In this document: positions 26,861 to 35,088 of the stretch, piece by piece
Layout: each line of letters starts with the position of its first letter
Position numbering within the stretch: the first letter of the stretch is position 1
NCBI GenBank assembly: GCA_903642325.1
Contig: CAHJWM010000008.1
Location: 62,001 to 126,000, forward strand
DNA: 64,000 nt
Direction of reading: 5' to 3'
Source of the DNA: Myxococcales bacterium
GTDB lineage: Bacteria > Myxococcota_A > Polyangia > Polyangiales > Polyangiaceae
Made by a program: the position numbers and the translations under genes
Notes under the pieces: generated by a model
Told to the model about the DNA's origin: nothing
What the model saw: the letters and a program-made list of their open reading frames with translations, nothing else
The model's database searches: none

Positions 26861-27810
26861 GCCTCCGGCGCGCGGCAATAGGCTGGCTTTGGCTCACGGC
26901 AACGGGTTGCGCCGCAGCCCATTCCGCTCCCTCGAGCCGATCCCCCGCGCGCATGCCGGCGGCAGTCACGATCCCGATTGATGTTTCACCGAATGCGAGC
27001 TCGGTTGGGCCACCGGAGCCGCCCCCCGCGCGGCCCTGCGGCGCGCTCGACTGCCTCGCCTTTCCCACTGCAGAGGCGGCCTTCGCATTCGTGTTGCAAC
27101 GCGCCCCGCGCGTGCTCGCGGTCGGAGAAGCACATGCGCAAGAGGGCGCGCCCGGCGTGCGCTCCAGCACGCGGCGCTTCGCCGAACAGCTTCTGCCGCT
27201 ATTGGCCGGTAAGGCCAAGCACATCGTGATCGAGCTGCTGATCGCGAACTGTAAACGAGCCACGGTCGCTGGCATGAACGAAGAGACAGCACCGGTCACC
27301 GCGCATCAAGCCAAAGGCAACCAAAACGAATTTCTGACTCTCGGCAAATACGCGCAGCACCTGGGCCTCGAGCCGCAGGCGCTGAGCCCCGACTGTACCG
27401 AGTACGATTCGGTGATTGCGGCGGGTGAGGATGGCGTAGCTCGCCTGCTCGGGCTAGTTGCCGACACGACGGCGCAGGCCGTGGACCTGCTGCTGGCGCA
27501 GCCCGATGCCGCGGGCGGCGTGATCGTTACGTACGGCGGCGCTCTCCACAACGACCTTTATCCGCGGCCGGGACAAGAGGCCTGGTCTTTCGGGCCAAAG
27601 CTCGAGAAGGACAGCGGCGGCCACTACATAGAGCTCGACTTGATCGTGCCCGAGTACGTGAAGGACAGCGAAACCTGGCGAAGCTTGGCTTGGTTCGGCG
27701 CCTTCGACCGCGAGCACCTATCGGACGAGGCGCTCTTGTATCGCCCCGCGCCAAACTCCTTCACGCTGATCTTTCCAAAGACGCACGCCGCGCCGACGCC
27801 AGGGCTGTAA
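26857..27810 (+). CDS. ChaN/TIKI-superfamily-like lipoprotein
   Basis: 317 residues. A lipobox (TATGC, Cys about 18) predicts lipid anchoring, followed by a Pro/Ala/Ser-rich linker to about residue 60. The domain has VLAVGEAHAQEG (a GExH motif), HIVIELLIANC and VIVTYGGALHND; this GExH ... YGGxxH arrangement recalls the EreA/ChaN/TIKI superfamily, which includes haem-binding and metal-dependent hydrolase members. The family call is an inference from these motifs. ATG 26857 overlaps the BatE-like stop, so it is the last coupled gene of the Bat operon. Function unknown. Confidence 0.65.
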   Translation: MSLRRAAIGWLWLTATGCAAAHSAPSSRSPARMPAAVTIPIDVSPNASSVGPPEPPPARPCGALDCLAFPTAEAAFAFVLQRAPRVLAVGEAHAQEGAPGVRSSTRRFAEQLLPLLAGKAKHIVIELLIANCKRATVAGMNEETAPVTAHQAKGNQNEFLTLGKYAQHLGLEPQALSPDCTEYDSVIAAGEDGVARLLGLVADTTAQAVDLLLAQPDAAGGVIVTYGGALHNDLYPRPGQEAWSFGPKLEKDSGGHYIELDLIVPEYVKDSETWRSLAWFGAFDREHLSDEALLYRPAPNSFTLIFPKTHAAPTPGL

Positions 27811-27823
27811 ACGAAGGCGTCGC

Positions 27824-29020
27824 ATGCTGCGTCTCGAAAATACGATTCAGAACTATGCATGGGGCTCGCGGTCGGCGATCGCGAATTTGCTCGGCGGCCC
27901 ATCGCCCAGTGCGGAGCCGCAGGCCGAGCTGTGGATGGGCGCGCATCCCAAGGCGCCCTCCCTAGTGCTGCCAACGCGCGAGTCGCTCGCTGCGCTGATC
28001 GCCCGTGAGCCGGAGGCCACCCTTGGCGGGGCGCTCAGTGAACGCTTCGGACAACGCTTGCCGTTTTTGTTCAAGGTGTTGGCAGCAGAAACGCCGCTCT
28101 CTCTGCAGGCGCATCCCAGCCTCGAACAAGCGCGCGCAGGCTTCGACGCCGAACAGATCCGGGGCATACCGCTCGCGGCTCCGGAGCGGAATTACCGCGA
28201 CCGCAATCACAAGCCCGAACTTTTGTGTGCCCTGACCCCGTTCGAGGCACTGTGTGGGTTTCGAGCCATCCGAGATTCGCTCGATCTATTTCGGACCCTC
28301 GCTGCCCCCCACGTGAGTAGCCTGATCGATATCCTCGATCACCTTCCGACCGCGTCCGGGGTCTCACGGCTACTTTCGACACTGCTTAGCTTGCCGGTCG
28401 AGCACCGCGCCGAGCTGGCGCGCGAGACCCTCGAGCGCTGCTCGCTCTTGGCGGGGGAAGAAGGCACGTTTCAGCGCGAATTTTCCTGGGCGGCGCGCAT
28501 TGGCGTGCTCTACCCGGGCGACATCGGGATCGTGAGCGCTCTGCTCCTGAACTTGGTGCAGCTGGCGCCCGGTGAGGCCATCTATCTGCCGGCCGGTAAT
28601 CTGCACGCTTATCTGAGCGGCATGGGCATGGAAATCATGGCTAACTCGGACAACGTGCTACGCGGCGGATTGACGCCCAAGCACGTGGACGCACCCGAGC
28701 TCTTGCGGGTGCTCGACTTTAGTTCGGGCCCGCCCACTGTGCTTCAAGGCGAGCTGCGCGGCAGCGCGCGTGTCTATCAGACGCCCAGCGCAGAGTTCGA
28801 GCTACAAAGCTTTCGGATCGCGCCGGGTGAGCAGCCGGCGGTGACCGAGCGCCGCGGCCCCGAGATCTTATTTTGTGAGCGCGGCACGATCAGCATCCAG
28901 TGCGGGGCGCAGATGCTCACGCTGGCGCGTGGGCAAAGTATCTTCATCATGAGCGCCGAGCCCAGCTACGCTCTGAGCGGTGAGGGCACGCTATTTCGCG
29001 CCAGTGTCGGTCGCGGGTGA
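27824..29020 (+). CDS. manA: Mannose-6-phosphate isomerase, class I
   Basis: 398-residue type I phosphomannose isomerase, interconverting fructose-6-P and mannose-6-P for GDP-mannose and glycan synthesis. Recognisable pieces are ENTIQNYAWGSRSAI, AELWMGAHPKAPS, LPFLFKVLAAETPLSLQAHP with the zinc-binding Gln/His, NHKPELLCALTPFEALCGFR, and LPAGNLHAYLSGMGMEIMANSDNVLRGG split over the C-terminal cupin. It starts 13 bp after the preceding lipoprotein gene, so it may ride on the Bat transcript. Its last 30 bp overlap the end of the convergent VanW-type gene. Confidence 0.95.
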   Translation: MLRLENTIQNYAWGSRSAIANLLGGPSPSAEPQAELWMGAHPKAPSLVLPTRESLAALIAREPEATLGGALSERFGQRLPFLFKVLAAETPLSLQAHPSLEQARAGFDAEQIRGIPLAAPERNYRDRNHKPELLCALTPFEALCGFRAIRDSLDLFRTLAAPHVSSLIDILDHLPTASGVSRLLSTLLSLPVEHRAELARETLERCSLLAGEEGTFQREFSWAARIGVLYPGDIGIVSALLLNLVQLAPGEAIYLPAGNLHAYLSGMGMEIMANSDNVLRGGLTPKHVDAPELLRVLDFSSGPPTVLQGELRGSARVYQTPSAEFELQSFRIAPGEQPAVTERRGPEILFCERGTISIQCGAQMLTLARGQSIFIMSAEPSYALSGEGTLFRASVGRG

Positions 29021-30871
29021 AGCATCGTCGTTGTCGGGCACCTGGCAACGCTCGCCCGTGTGCCCAGGCATGCCTTCCGGAATACGACACGGATGCACCT
29101 CCACGCGGCGCGCGCGCGGCTTGTACGTCACCTTTCGCTGCTCTTGTTTGACCTTTCCATCGGCAAACGTGAGCGTGCGTTTCACGACCACGGTCCAGCC
29201 GATCATGCCGCCCTCGCGCGTCTTCTCCTGACCGGCATCTAGGTTACGGTTGGGGATGAGCTCGACGGGCGGCGGCACGATGTTCTGCCGCCCAGACACT
29301 TCCGCGCGTACGTGACGACCGCCGTTGTTGCCATAGACTTTGACGGTAATGGTCGTGTCCGAGTACTGGGTTTTGATCAGCGCCGCCGCATCCGTATCAT
29401 TCCTGAACACGATGTCCGGGTGCGGGTAGCTGAGGGTCGCGTCGTAACCCATCGGGTAGCGTGTGAACCAATAACTGTGCGGTTGCCGCTCCAGGATGTC
29501 GTATCCGCCGTAGAACAGCGCGTTGAACAACGTGGTCGCGAATTGACTCACGCCCCCCCCCACGGTGTCGACCATGTCACCATCCTCGATGCTCGGCGCT
29601 AGTCGAAAGCCATTCTTCGTGGTGCGCGGGCCAATGAGCCGGTTGACCGAGAAGGTTTCCCCCGCTCCTACCAAAGTGCCGTCGAGCAGATCGGCGATGT
29701 GATGAATGTTCTGCACGCGCGGCGCGCAGCAGGCGTGCCGAGTAGTGAACATTCCGACCAAACCCACGACGCCTGCGCGCTCGGCCAGAGCCGTGGTCAG
29801 CGCGGGCTCAGCGCCCGCGGAGAGCGGAAGCTCAGCGCGCTTTTCGGCAGTAGCGGCCGCACGACAGACAGCCTCGGCCACCGCTTGGTCGTCCAAAATC
29901 AGCCCAGAAACTCCGGGTTCCACGTGCACGCGGTCTTGCGCGTCGATCACGAAGCTCGCGCTCCGAGGTCGCTGCTCGAGCGACCCACGTTGCGGGTCGA
30001 GCAGTGTCTTCATGGCGTCCGTCGCGCAGGTGAGCTCCAGACTGCCTCGTTCCCTGCCAACATTCACGCGCAAAAGCGAGCCGATCTGCGCCGCGGTGAA
30101 CGATAGCCGGCGTGCGCCGTCGCCGCTGTTCAGCTCTGTCCCGTGGCTCAACATGCCCGCCGCTTGCGCGACCACGCGGTCAACGGTGGCGCGTTCGACG
30201 CCGGGGGATTCATTGCGCATCGCCAACGGCTGGCACGCATGCGCCTCGACGATCGCGCTTCGCAGTTGTTCCCGAACGCGCGGACGATCGAGACGCCGAC
30301 CCGCGCGTGGGTAGAGCGGGCCGACCGCGGCGCCGCTCACGGAGATGCCGCCTGCGAACGGCGGATCCACGATCGCGTTTTTCTCCCAAGCGTCGAGCAC
30401 GCTCTCGAGAGCCAGTGGGTCGAAGCGCGTCGCGACCTGGATCATCTCCGGGCGTACCAGGCGCGTGATCAGCGCGGCCGAGCGGGAAAGGATGCCGCCA
30501 GAGCTTCCAGCCGCGAGCGCGCGCTTCGCCGTCGTCGGCACGTCGACCTCGAAACCCACGCTTTTCGGCGCTAACACCAGTTGACGGGCCCCCACCGGGA
30601 CCACTATTTCGTGGGCAGCAAGGTGATCGCCCCAGACCCGCAATCGCGCCTCGACTCCGGCGCGGTCGAGCCCAGACACGTCGAGATTTCCGACCCGCAC
30701 TCGAGATTGGACGTGCCCGGTTGCACGCGCGGAGTAGAGGGTCGAAGCAGTTAGCAAAAGCGCACATACGGCGACGATGGAGAGCGCCCAAGAGAGCGCC
30801 CGGTGCCGTCGGATTGTCGCATCTGCAACGGGCGCAGACGTTTTCGAATCCGGACGGGACGGGTTCGTCAT
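28991..30871 (-). CDS. VanW-family protein with peptidoglycan-binding-4-like domain
   Basis: About 626 residues. One N-terminal membrane helix (LSWALSIVAVCALLLTAST), then an extracytoplasmic part beginning VRVGNLDVSGLDRAGVEARL, the usual opening of the PG_binding_4 repeat, with a second repeat near 250-320, and a VanW domain: NIHHIADLLDGTLVGAGETFSVN, GGGVSQFATTLFNALFYGGYDI, PHSYWFTRYPMGYDATL. A short tail after it contains a G5-like stretch (KVKQEQRKVTYK). Likely acts at the cell wall; the activity of VanW is not known. ATG 30871 is preferred; a GTG at 30919 with a nearby GGGA would add 16 basic residues. It overlaps manA by 30 bp end to end. Confidence 0.87.
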   Translation of the reverse strand: MTNPSRPDSKTSAPVADATIRRHRALSWALSIVAVCALLLTASTLYSARATGHVQSRVRVGNLDVSGLDRAGVEARLRVWGDHLAAHEIVVPVGARQLVLAPKSVGFEVDVPTTAKRALAAGSSGGILSRSAALITRLVRPEMIQVATRFDPLALESVLDAWEKNAIVDPPFAGGISVSGAAVGPLYPRAGRRLDRPRVREQLRSAIVEAHACQPLAMRNESPGVERATVDRVVAQAAGMLSHGTELNSGDGARRLSFTAAQIGSLLRVNVGRERGSLELTCATDAMKTLLDPQRGSLEQRPRSASFVIDAQDRVHVEPGVSGLILDDQAVAEAVCRAAATAEKRAELPLSAGAEPALTTALAERAGVVGLVGMFTTRHACCAPRVQNIHHIADLLDGTLVGAGETFSVNRLIGPRTTKNGFRLAPSIEDGDMVDTVGGGVSQFATTLFNALFYGGYDILERQPHSYWFTRYPMGYDATLSYPHPDIVFRNDTDAAALIKTQYSDTTITVKVYGNNGGRHVRAEVSGRQNIVPPPVELIPNRNLDAGQEKTREGGMIGWTVVVKRTLTFADGKVKQEQRKVTYKPRARRVEVHPCRIPEGMPGHTGERCQVPDNDDASPATDTGAK

Positions 30872-30953
30872 TCGTCGGCGCTTTTCGCATTTATCAGCGG
30901 CGGCGCGTGACCTTTTCACATGCGTCCCGCGTCATGCTACAGCTATCGGTATC

Positions 30954-31535
30954 GTGTGGGTTCGTCGCTCGGCCATTCGCCCCGTTCCGTCATACGCGAC
31001 CCTACCGGCGCATGCGCTCGAGTCGGTGCGTGATAACCTCGCCGAAGACGACGAAGAGGCGCGAGCTCAGCTCGATGAAGCATTCGAGCGTTTTGAGCGT
31101 GCCCAGCCGGCGCTGGCCTCGCACGTCGCCGATGCGTTGGGCAAACCGCTCGACGAAACAGCGCTCGCTTTGGGCTACTTTTTGGCTCTGACGGTGTGGC
31201 TCGCGTTCGAGCGCAGCCACGGCACCTACATCGATGAAGTAAAGGAAGAGGAGCTCCAAGCCACGGATGAGCTCCTCACTTTGGACGAAGAGCTGCGGCG
31301 CGCCGACCCCGCGGAAGCCCTGGATAGTGACGACGTGATCGCAATGGAGCAGCCACACGTGCTCGCTTACATTCACGAGCACATCGACGCGACGCTCGAT
31401 GCCCACGCCCAAGAAATCGACGTGGACGATGTGCACACCGTGTACAGGGTGGTTTTGGTCGAGATTCTCGCGCTTTCCTATTCGGTTCGTAAGCCGGAAG
31501 GCTACCCGGTAGCCAAGACGGAGCTGTTGGCTTAA
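30954..31535 (+). CDS. Hypothetical acidic protein
   Basis: 193 residues, strongly acidic and helical (NLAEDDEEARAQLDEAFERFE, EEELQATDELLTLDEELRRA). I recognise no domain. Codon usage matches its neighbours and the frame is uninterrupted. GTG 30954 is the best start: the ATG-initiated longer frame from 30777 runs antisense through the VanW-type gene. It is divergent from that gene and convergent with the HDOD-GGDEF gene, so it is monocistronic. Confidence 0.65.
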   Translation: MWVRRSAIRPVPSYATLPAHALESVRDNLAEDDEEARAQLDEAFERFERAQPALASHVADALGKPLDETALALGYFLALTVWLAFERSHGTYIDEVKEEELQATDELLTLDEELRRADPAEALDSDDVIAMEQPHVLAYIHEHIDATLDAHAQEIDVDDVHTVYRVVLVEILALSYSVRKPEGYPVAKTELLA

Positions 31536-31548
31536 GCGAGCACGGAAA

Positions 31549-33051
31549 TCAGCCTGGGACGGGAGTTGATTCGGGCTCGGCTGCGACTACTCGATTTCGT
31601 CCCCCACGCTTGGCAGCGTAGAGCGCCTCATCGGCGCGCAGAATGAGGTCCCGCATTTTTCCTGCGCAGCCGGGACCGCATACGCCCGCGACGCCGAAGC
31701 TGGCCGTCACCGCGAGCTCCCCCGACGGACCGGCAATCTTGAGCGCTTCAATGGTGCGCCGCAGACGTTCGGCGACGATTTTGCCGCCGACCGCGTTGCT
31801 GCCGGGCAAAATCAAGATGAACTCTTCCCCACCGTAGCGCGCGGACAAGTCGCTGCCGCGCAGCTTGGAGCCGAAAACTCGGCCCACTTGTCGCAAGACT
31901 TCGTCCCCGGTGAGGTGGCCGTAAGTGTCGTTGACCTTTTTGAAGTAATCGATGTCGCTGAGCACGACCGTGAGCCACGTTTGATCGCGATCGGCGCGCG
32001 ACAGGTCGCGCAGCAGGGCGTCTTCGAAAGCTCGCTTGTTGGCCAAGCCCGTGAGAGCGTCCGTGGTAGCCAGCCGCGAAAGCTGGGCATTGGCCTCGAT
32101 CAACTGACTGCTCAGCTGGTCTTTCTGGACCAGCAGCGCTTCCAACCGACGCACGGCAATGTCGTAATTGTGCGTCATGTCGAGCAGACAGCGGTTGACG
32201 TCGACCAGCAAGCTTTCGACGCTCTGTTGCGGGCCAATGTCTCGATCGAACGCCGTGGCCGCCGCCACCACCATGTCGGGCAGCTCTTTGGTAGCCTCTT
32301 CCAGGTCTCCCTGGCTCAGGCCGAGCGAAAGCACGGCGTCGAGCGCCAGTTTACGATTGAGGAGGGGATCCCCTCCTTCCCACATCCCTGCCAAACGTTC
32401 GGCCGCCCACGCTACACGGGAGGGTAAAGCATCGGGCGGCACGTCGGAGTGGTGTTGCAAAACTGCCGCTTCCACGTGAGCTGGTAACATGAAGCTTGAC
32501 GCCAGCGAGGCTCCGGCGGCGGGATGATCGGCGAACCCCGCGGCGCGCTCGTGCATCACGCGATGCACGGCCGGAAGCCGCGCCACCTCGGCGGCGCCAC
32601 TCAGATCCTCGCGCGCGCGAGCCAATAGGCCGACCTCGAGAAATAAGCCGGTGGTAAAATACTCGTCGACGTCTTTGGACCCCAGGCGTTGGGCAAGAAG
32701 CCGTGACGCTACGGCACGTCGCAGGGAATTCGCGAGCAGGATCCGCCCCGCCTCGCCCACCGGTATCATGTCGGACAAGGCGAGGCTCATGCCGATGCTG
32801 CGTAGGCCCCGGATGCCTACGAGTGAGACCGCTTGCCGAACGTCCGAGACGTGACGCTGCGGACCAAAAGCGGCGCTGTTTACCATGGCCATGATGCGGA
32901 GCGCGAACCCAGGGTCGCTCTCCGCAAGATGTGATAGTTTCGGTAGCGACGTATCCGGCGCCAAAGACTCGCGCACGATCTGGAGCGCTATCAATGAAAG
33001 CGGTGCCTTCGTGGACGGTTTCGCTGGAGATGATGAAACGTGCGCGGGCAT
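31549..33051 (-). CDS. HDOD-GGDEF protein, predicted active diguanylate cyclase
   Basis: 500 residues. Residues about 15-230 form an HDOD domain (LPKLSHLAESDPGFALRIMAMVNSA, VSLVGIRGLRSIG), a helical signalling module. A coiled-coil linker (LEALLVQKDQLSSQLIEANAQLSRL) leads to a GGDEF domain from about 335: TTDALTGLANKRAFEDAL, LSDIDYFKKVNDTYGHLTGDEVL, then the signature YGGEEF with an RGSD inhibitory site exactly five residues before it. Active-site and product-inhibition motifs are intact, so it should make c-di-GMP. There is no membrane segment. ATG 33051. Confidence 0.93.
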   Translation of the reverse strand: MPAHVSSSPAKPSTKAPLSLIALQIVRESLAPDTSLPKLSHLAESDPGFALRIMAMVNSAAFGPQRHVSDVRQAVSLVGIRGLRSIGMSLALSDMIPVGEAGRILLANSLRRAVASRLLAQRLGSKDVDEYFTTGLFLEVGLLARAREDLSGAAEVARLPAVHRVMHERAAGFADHPAAGASLASSFMLPAHVEAAVLQHHSDVPPDALPSRVAWAAERLAGMWEGGDPLLNRKLALDAVLSLGLSQGDLEEATKELPDMVVAAATAFDRDIGPQQSVESLLVDVNRCLLDMTHNYDIAVRRLEALLVQKDQLSSQLIEANAQLSRLATTDALTGLANKRAFEDALLRDLSRADRDQTWLTVVLSDIDYFKKVNDTYGHLTGDEVLRQVGRVFGSKLRGSDLSARYGGEEFILILPGSNAVGGKIVAERLRRTIEALKIAGPSGELAVTASFGVAGVCGPGCAGKMRDLILRADEALYAAKRGGRNRVVAAEPESTPVPG

Positions 33052-33215
33052 GATCGCTTACCTTCGCCGCGACGGCGCGCAGCAATAGCTATCATTACAC
33101 TACGGCAGATCCCCGGCTCGATAAACCGGGCCAGTCAAGCCGAGGCGATACCCAAACCGCCCTACAAGCTCCCACCTAGCCGTCGCGCCTGACGTCTCAC
33201 CCGCTCCCACCTAAG

Positions 33216-33686
33216 TCAAGTCGCAGCTTTTCGAGACGAGACGGCCAAGCGGTCGCCGATGACGCGCCTGAGCGCTACCAGATCGTACCGTGCGGGGCGA
33301 TCGTCCGAGAGGTTGGCGACGTCCTGGGCGATGCCGTCCACGATGATCCGTGGCTTATCGGGGATTTTCAGCGCATCCCCCAGCTTGTGTAGCGCCGCAA
33401 GCTCGCTCTCCGTGGTCACGCCATCCACGCGGGTGATCCAGGACGCGACGCCATATACGAATAGGCGGTCCTCCTTGGATAGATTCTTCCGGTCGATGAC
33501 GCCGATGTCTACCGGCTTCTTGGTCGCTTCTTCGATCTCCGCTATCTCGTCGATGTCGAGCCCTTCTTCGAGCGCAGTGCGCACGATGGCATCCGCCTCT
33601 TCTGGATCCAGCTGACCGTCAGCCCAGCCAACCGCCGCCAGGGCAATGTAAACATCTCGACCAAGCCCAGTCTTGCGTTCTGTCAT
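33216..33686 (-). CDS. TerB-like (tellurite-resistance/DUF533-type) protein
   Basis: 156 residues. The N-terminal half matches the TerB-like helical fold: YIALAAVGWADGQLDPEEADAIVRTA, with the conserved AxADGxxxxxE pattern, and a second half-repeat FVYGVASWITRVDGVTTESELAAL. TerB-like proteins bind metal or act at membranes in stress systems; no ter operon is present here. The start is fixed by a strong GGAGG site 7 nt before ATG 33686; the frame from 33719 has no such support. Monocistronic. Confidence 0.8.
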   Translation of the reverse strand: MTERKTGLGRDVYIALAAVGWADGQLDPEEADAIVRTALEEGLDIDEIAEIEEATKKPVDIGVIDRKNLSKEDRLFVYGVASWITRVDGVTTESELAALHKLGDALKIPDKPRIIVDGIAQDVANLSDDRPARYDLVALRRVIGDRLAVSSRKAAT

Positions 33687-33816
33687 CGACAAACCTCCAA
33701 GAGCCGAGACCAATAACACAATTCCCCATCCAGACCCGCAGGCACGCTTCGCAAACGGCGCTGAGCGGTGATGGGCGGCGCTTTCGTCAGAACGTGCCTG
33801 AGGCTAGGCTACGCCC

Positions 33817-34083
33817 TTGACCAGCGCCCCTTCTCGCGAGCTCCAGGTATTGTACTTCGCTGCGCTTCGTGAGCTCGCGGGTCTAGCCGAGGAGCGCGTC
33901 ACGCTACCCTCCGAAGTGGTGACCGTACGCGACCTAGTCCTGCATTTGCAGCGGATCCATCCTGGTTTGACGGGCAGATTGCTCTCGGTACGAGTCGCCC
34001 TGGACGAGGCTTTCGCAAACGATTCGGACGGCTTGGCTGGCGTGAGCGTGGCCGCGCTGATCCCCCCCGTCGCAGGCGGCTAG
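33817..34083 (+). CDS. moaD: MoaD/ThiS-family sulfur carrier (molybdopterin synthase small subunit-like)
   Basis: 88 residues with a beta-grasp pattern (LQVLYFAALRELAGL, VTVRDLVLHLQ) and the diagnostic C-terminal Gly-Gly (IPPVAGG) that is adenylated and thiocarboxylated. Together with AALREL near the N-terminus this favours MoaD over ThiS. No ATG or GTG is available; TTG 33817 is the likely start. There is no moaE or other molybdenum-cofactor gene nearby, so its partner is elsewhere. It is followed within 50 bp by the RNase HII-like gene. Confidence 0.83.
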   Translation: MTSAPSRELQVLYFAALRELAGLAEERVTLPSEVVTVRDLVLHLQRIHPGLTGRLLSVRVALDEAFANDSDGLAGVSVAALIPPVAGG

Positions 34084-34131
34084 CGGAGATTGCTACGTGC
34101 GGCGCGGAAGGTTACGCTCCCCCAGGCTCGA

Positions 34132-35085
34132 GTGTCTTTCGAATTTCGCGTTGGTGCAGACGAAAACGGGCTCGGCGCCCGACTAGGGCCCTTGGTGGTC
34201 ACCGCGGTGCTCGCTCGCGTCAGTGAGCGCGGGCATCGCACGCTCAGTCGTAAGCTGCCCCGCGCCATGCGCGCGGATCTAGATGATTCCAAGCGTTTGC
34301 TCACCCACACCGATGTGAGCCTCGGCGAAGCTTGGGCCCGCGTGCTGGCCAAGAAACCCGTGTCTTCGCCCGCCCAGCTGTTCGAGCAGCTTTCACTGGA
34401 GGGCTCGAGCCAGCTCAAAAAGCCGTGTGAGTCGCACGTTACCCGCCAATGTTGGAACGAGCAGGGCGAAGTATTTCAGTCCCAAGCCAGCATGCTTGCG
34501 CGCGTGGCCAAACACCGGGAGGGGCTGGCGGAGCGCGGCGTGGAGTTGCTCTCGGTGCGCAGCAGCGTCGTCTGCACGAAGCAACTGAACCACGCCCGCG
34601 ACAAGGGCACGAATCGCTTCGTGGCCGACTTGAACGCGATGGAATCATTGGTCCTCGAACTGCGCGCGGAAGCCGGCTCCGAGGTGGAGGCGGTGTGCGG
34701 AAAAGTCGGCGGAATTGGCGCCTACTCGAAATTTTTCGGCCCACTTTCCGGTCGTTTGCACGCCATCTTGGGCGAAGGGCGCGCCCGCAGTGGCTACCGC
34801 TTTCCCGGCTTGGGAGAGATCCACTTCGTGCGTGACGCGGATGCGGGTGACCCTTTGGTTAGCCTTGCCTCGCTGATCGGCAAGTACGTGCGGGAGCTGT
34901 TCATGTCGCGCATCGGCGGCCACTACGCGGAGAGCCAGCGGAGCGACGACCGCCGTCCCAGCGGGTATCACGATCCGATCACGGACGCCTTCGTCTTGCG
35001 CTCGGAGCTGCTCCGGCGCCGCCGCAAGATCCCCGATCACTGCTTCGAGCGCGAGCGTGCCTTCGAGCCCCTGGCCGAAGTTTGA
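34132..35085 (+). CDS. Divergent RNase HII-superfamily protein
   Basis: About 317 residues. VGADENGLGARLGPLVVTAV near the N-terminus and LDDSKRL after it align with the RNase HII opening (GVDEAGRG ... GP, DDSKKL), and LVSLASLIGKYVREL with the AAASIxAKvtRD helix, followed by SGYHDPITDAF. Of the four catalytic acids, the first Asp and Glu remain; the third (vDG) position reads VCGK and the fourth is Glu instead of Asp. The GRG substrate motif reads GLG. It is longer than normal RNase HII. The start is uncertain: GTG 34132, or TTG 34090 with poor spacing. It lies between moaD and a MATE gene (3-bp gap). Activity may be altered or lost. Confidence 0.68.
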   Translation: MSFEFRVGADENGLGARLGPLVVTAVLARVSERGHRTLSRKLPRAMRADLDDSKRLLTHTDVSLGEAWARVLAKKPVSSPAQLFEQLSLEGSSQLKKPCESHVTRQCWNEQGEVFQSQASMLARVAKHREGLAERGVELLSVRSSVVCTKQLNHARDKGTNRFVADLNAMESLVLELRAEAGSEVEAVCGKVGGIGAYSKFFGPLSGRLHAILGEGRARSGYRFPGLGEIHFVRDADAGDPLVSLASLIGKYVRELFMSRIGGHYAESQRSDDRRPSGYHDPITDAFVLRSELLRRRRKIPDHCFERERAFEPLAEV

Positions 35086-35088
35086 GCC

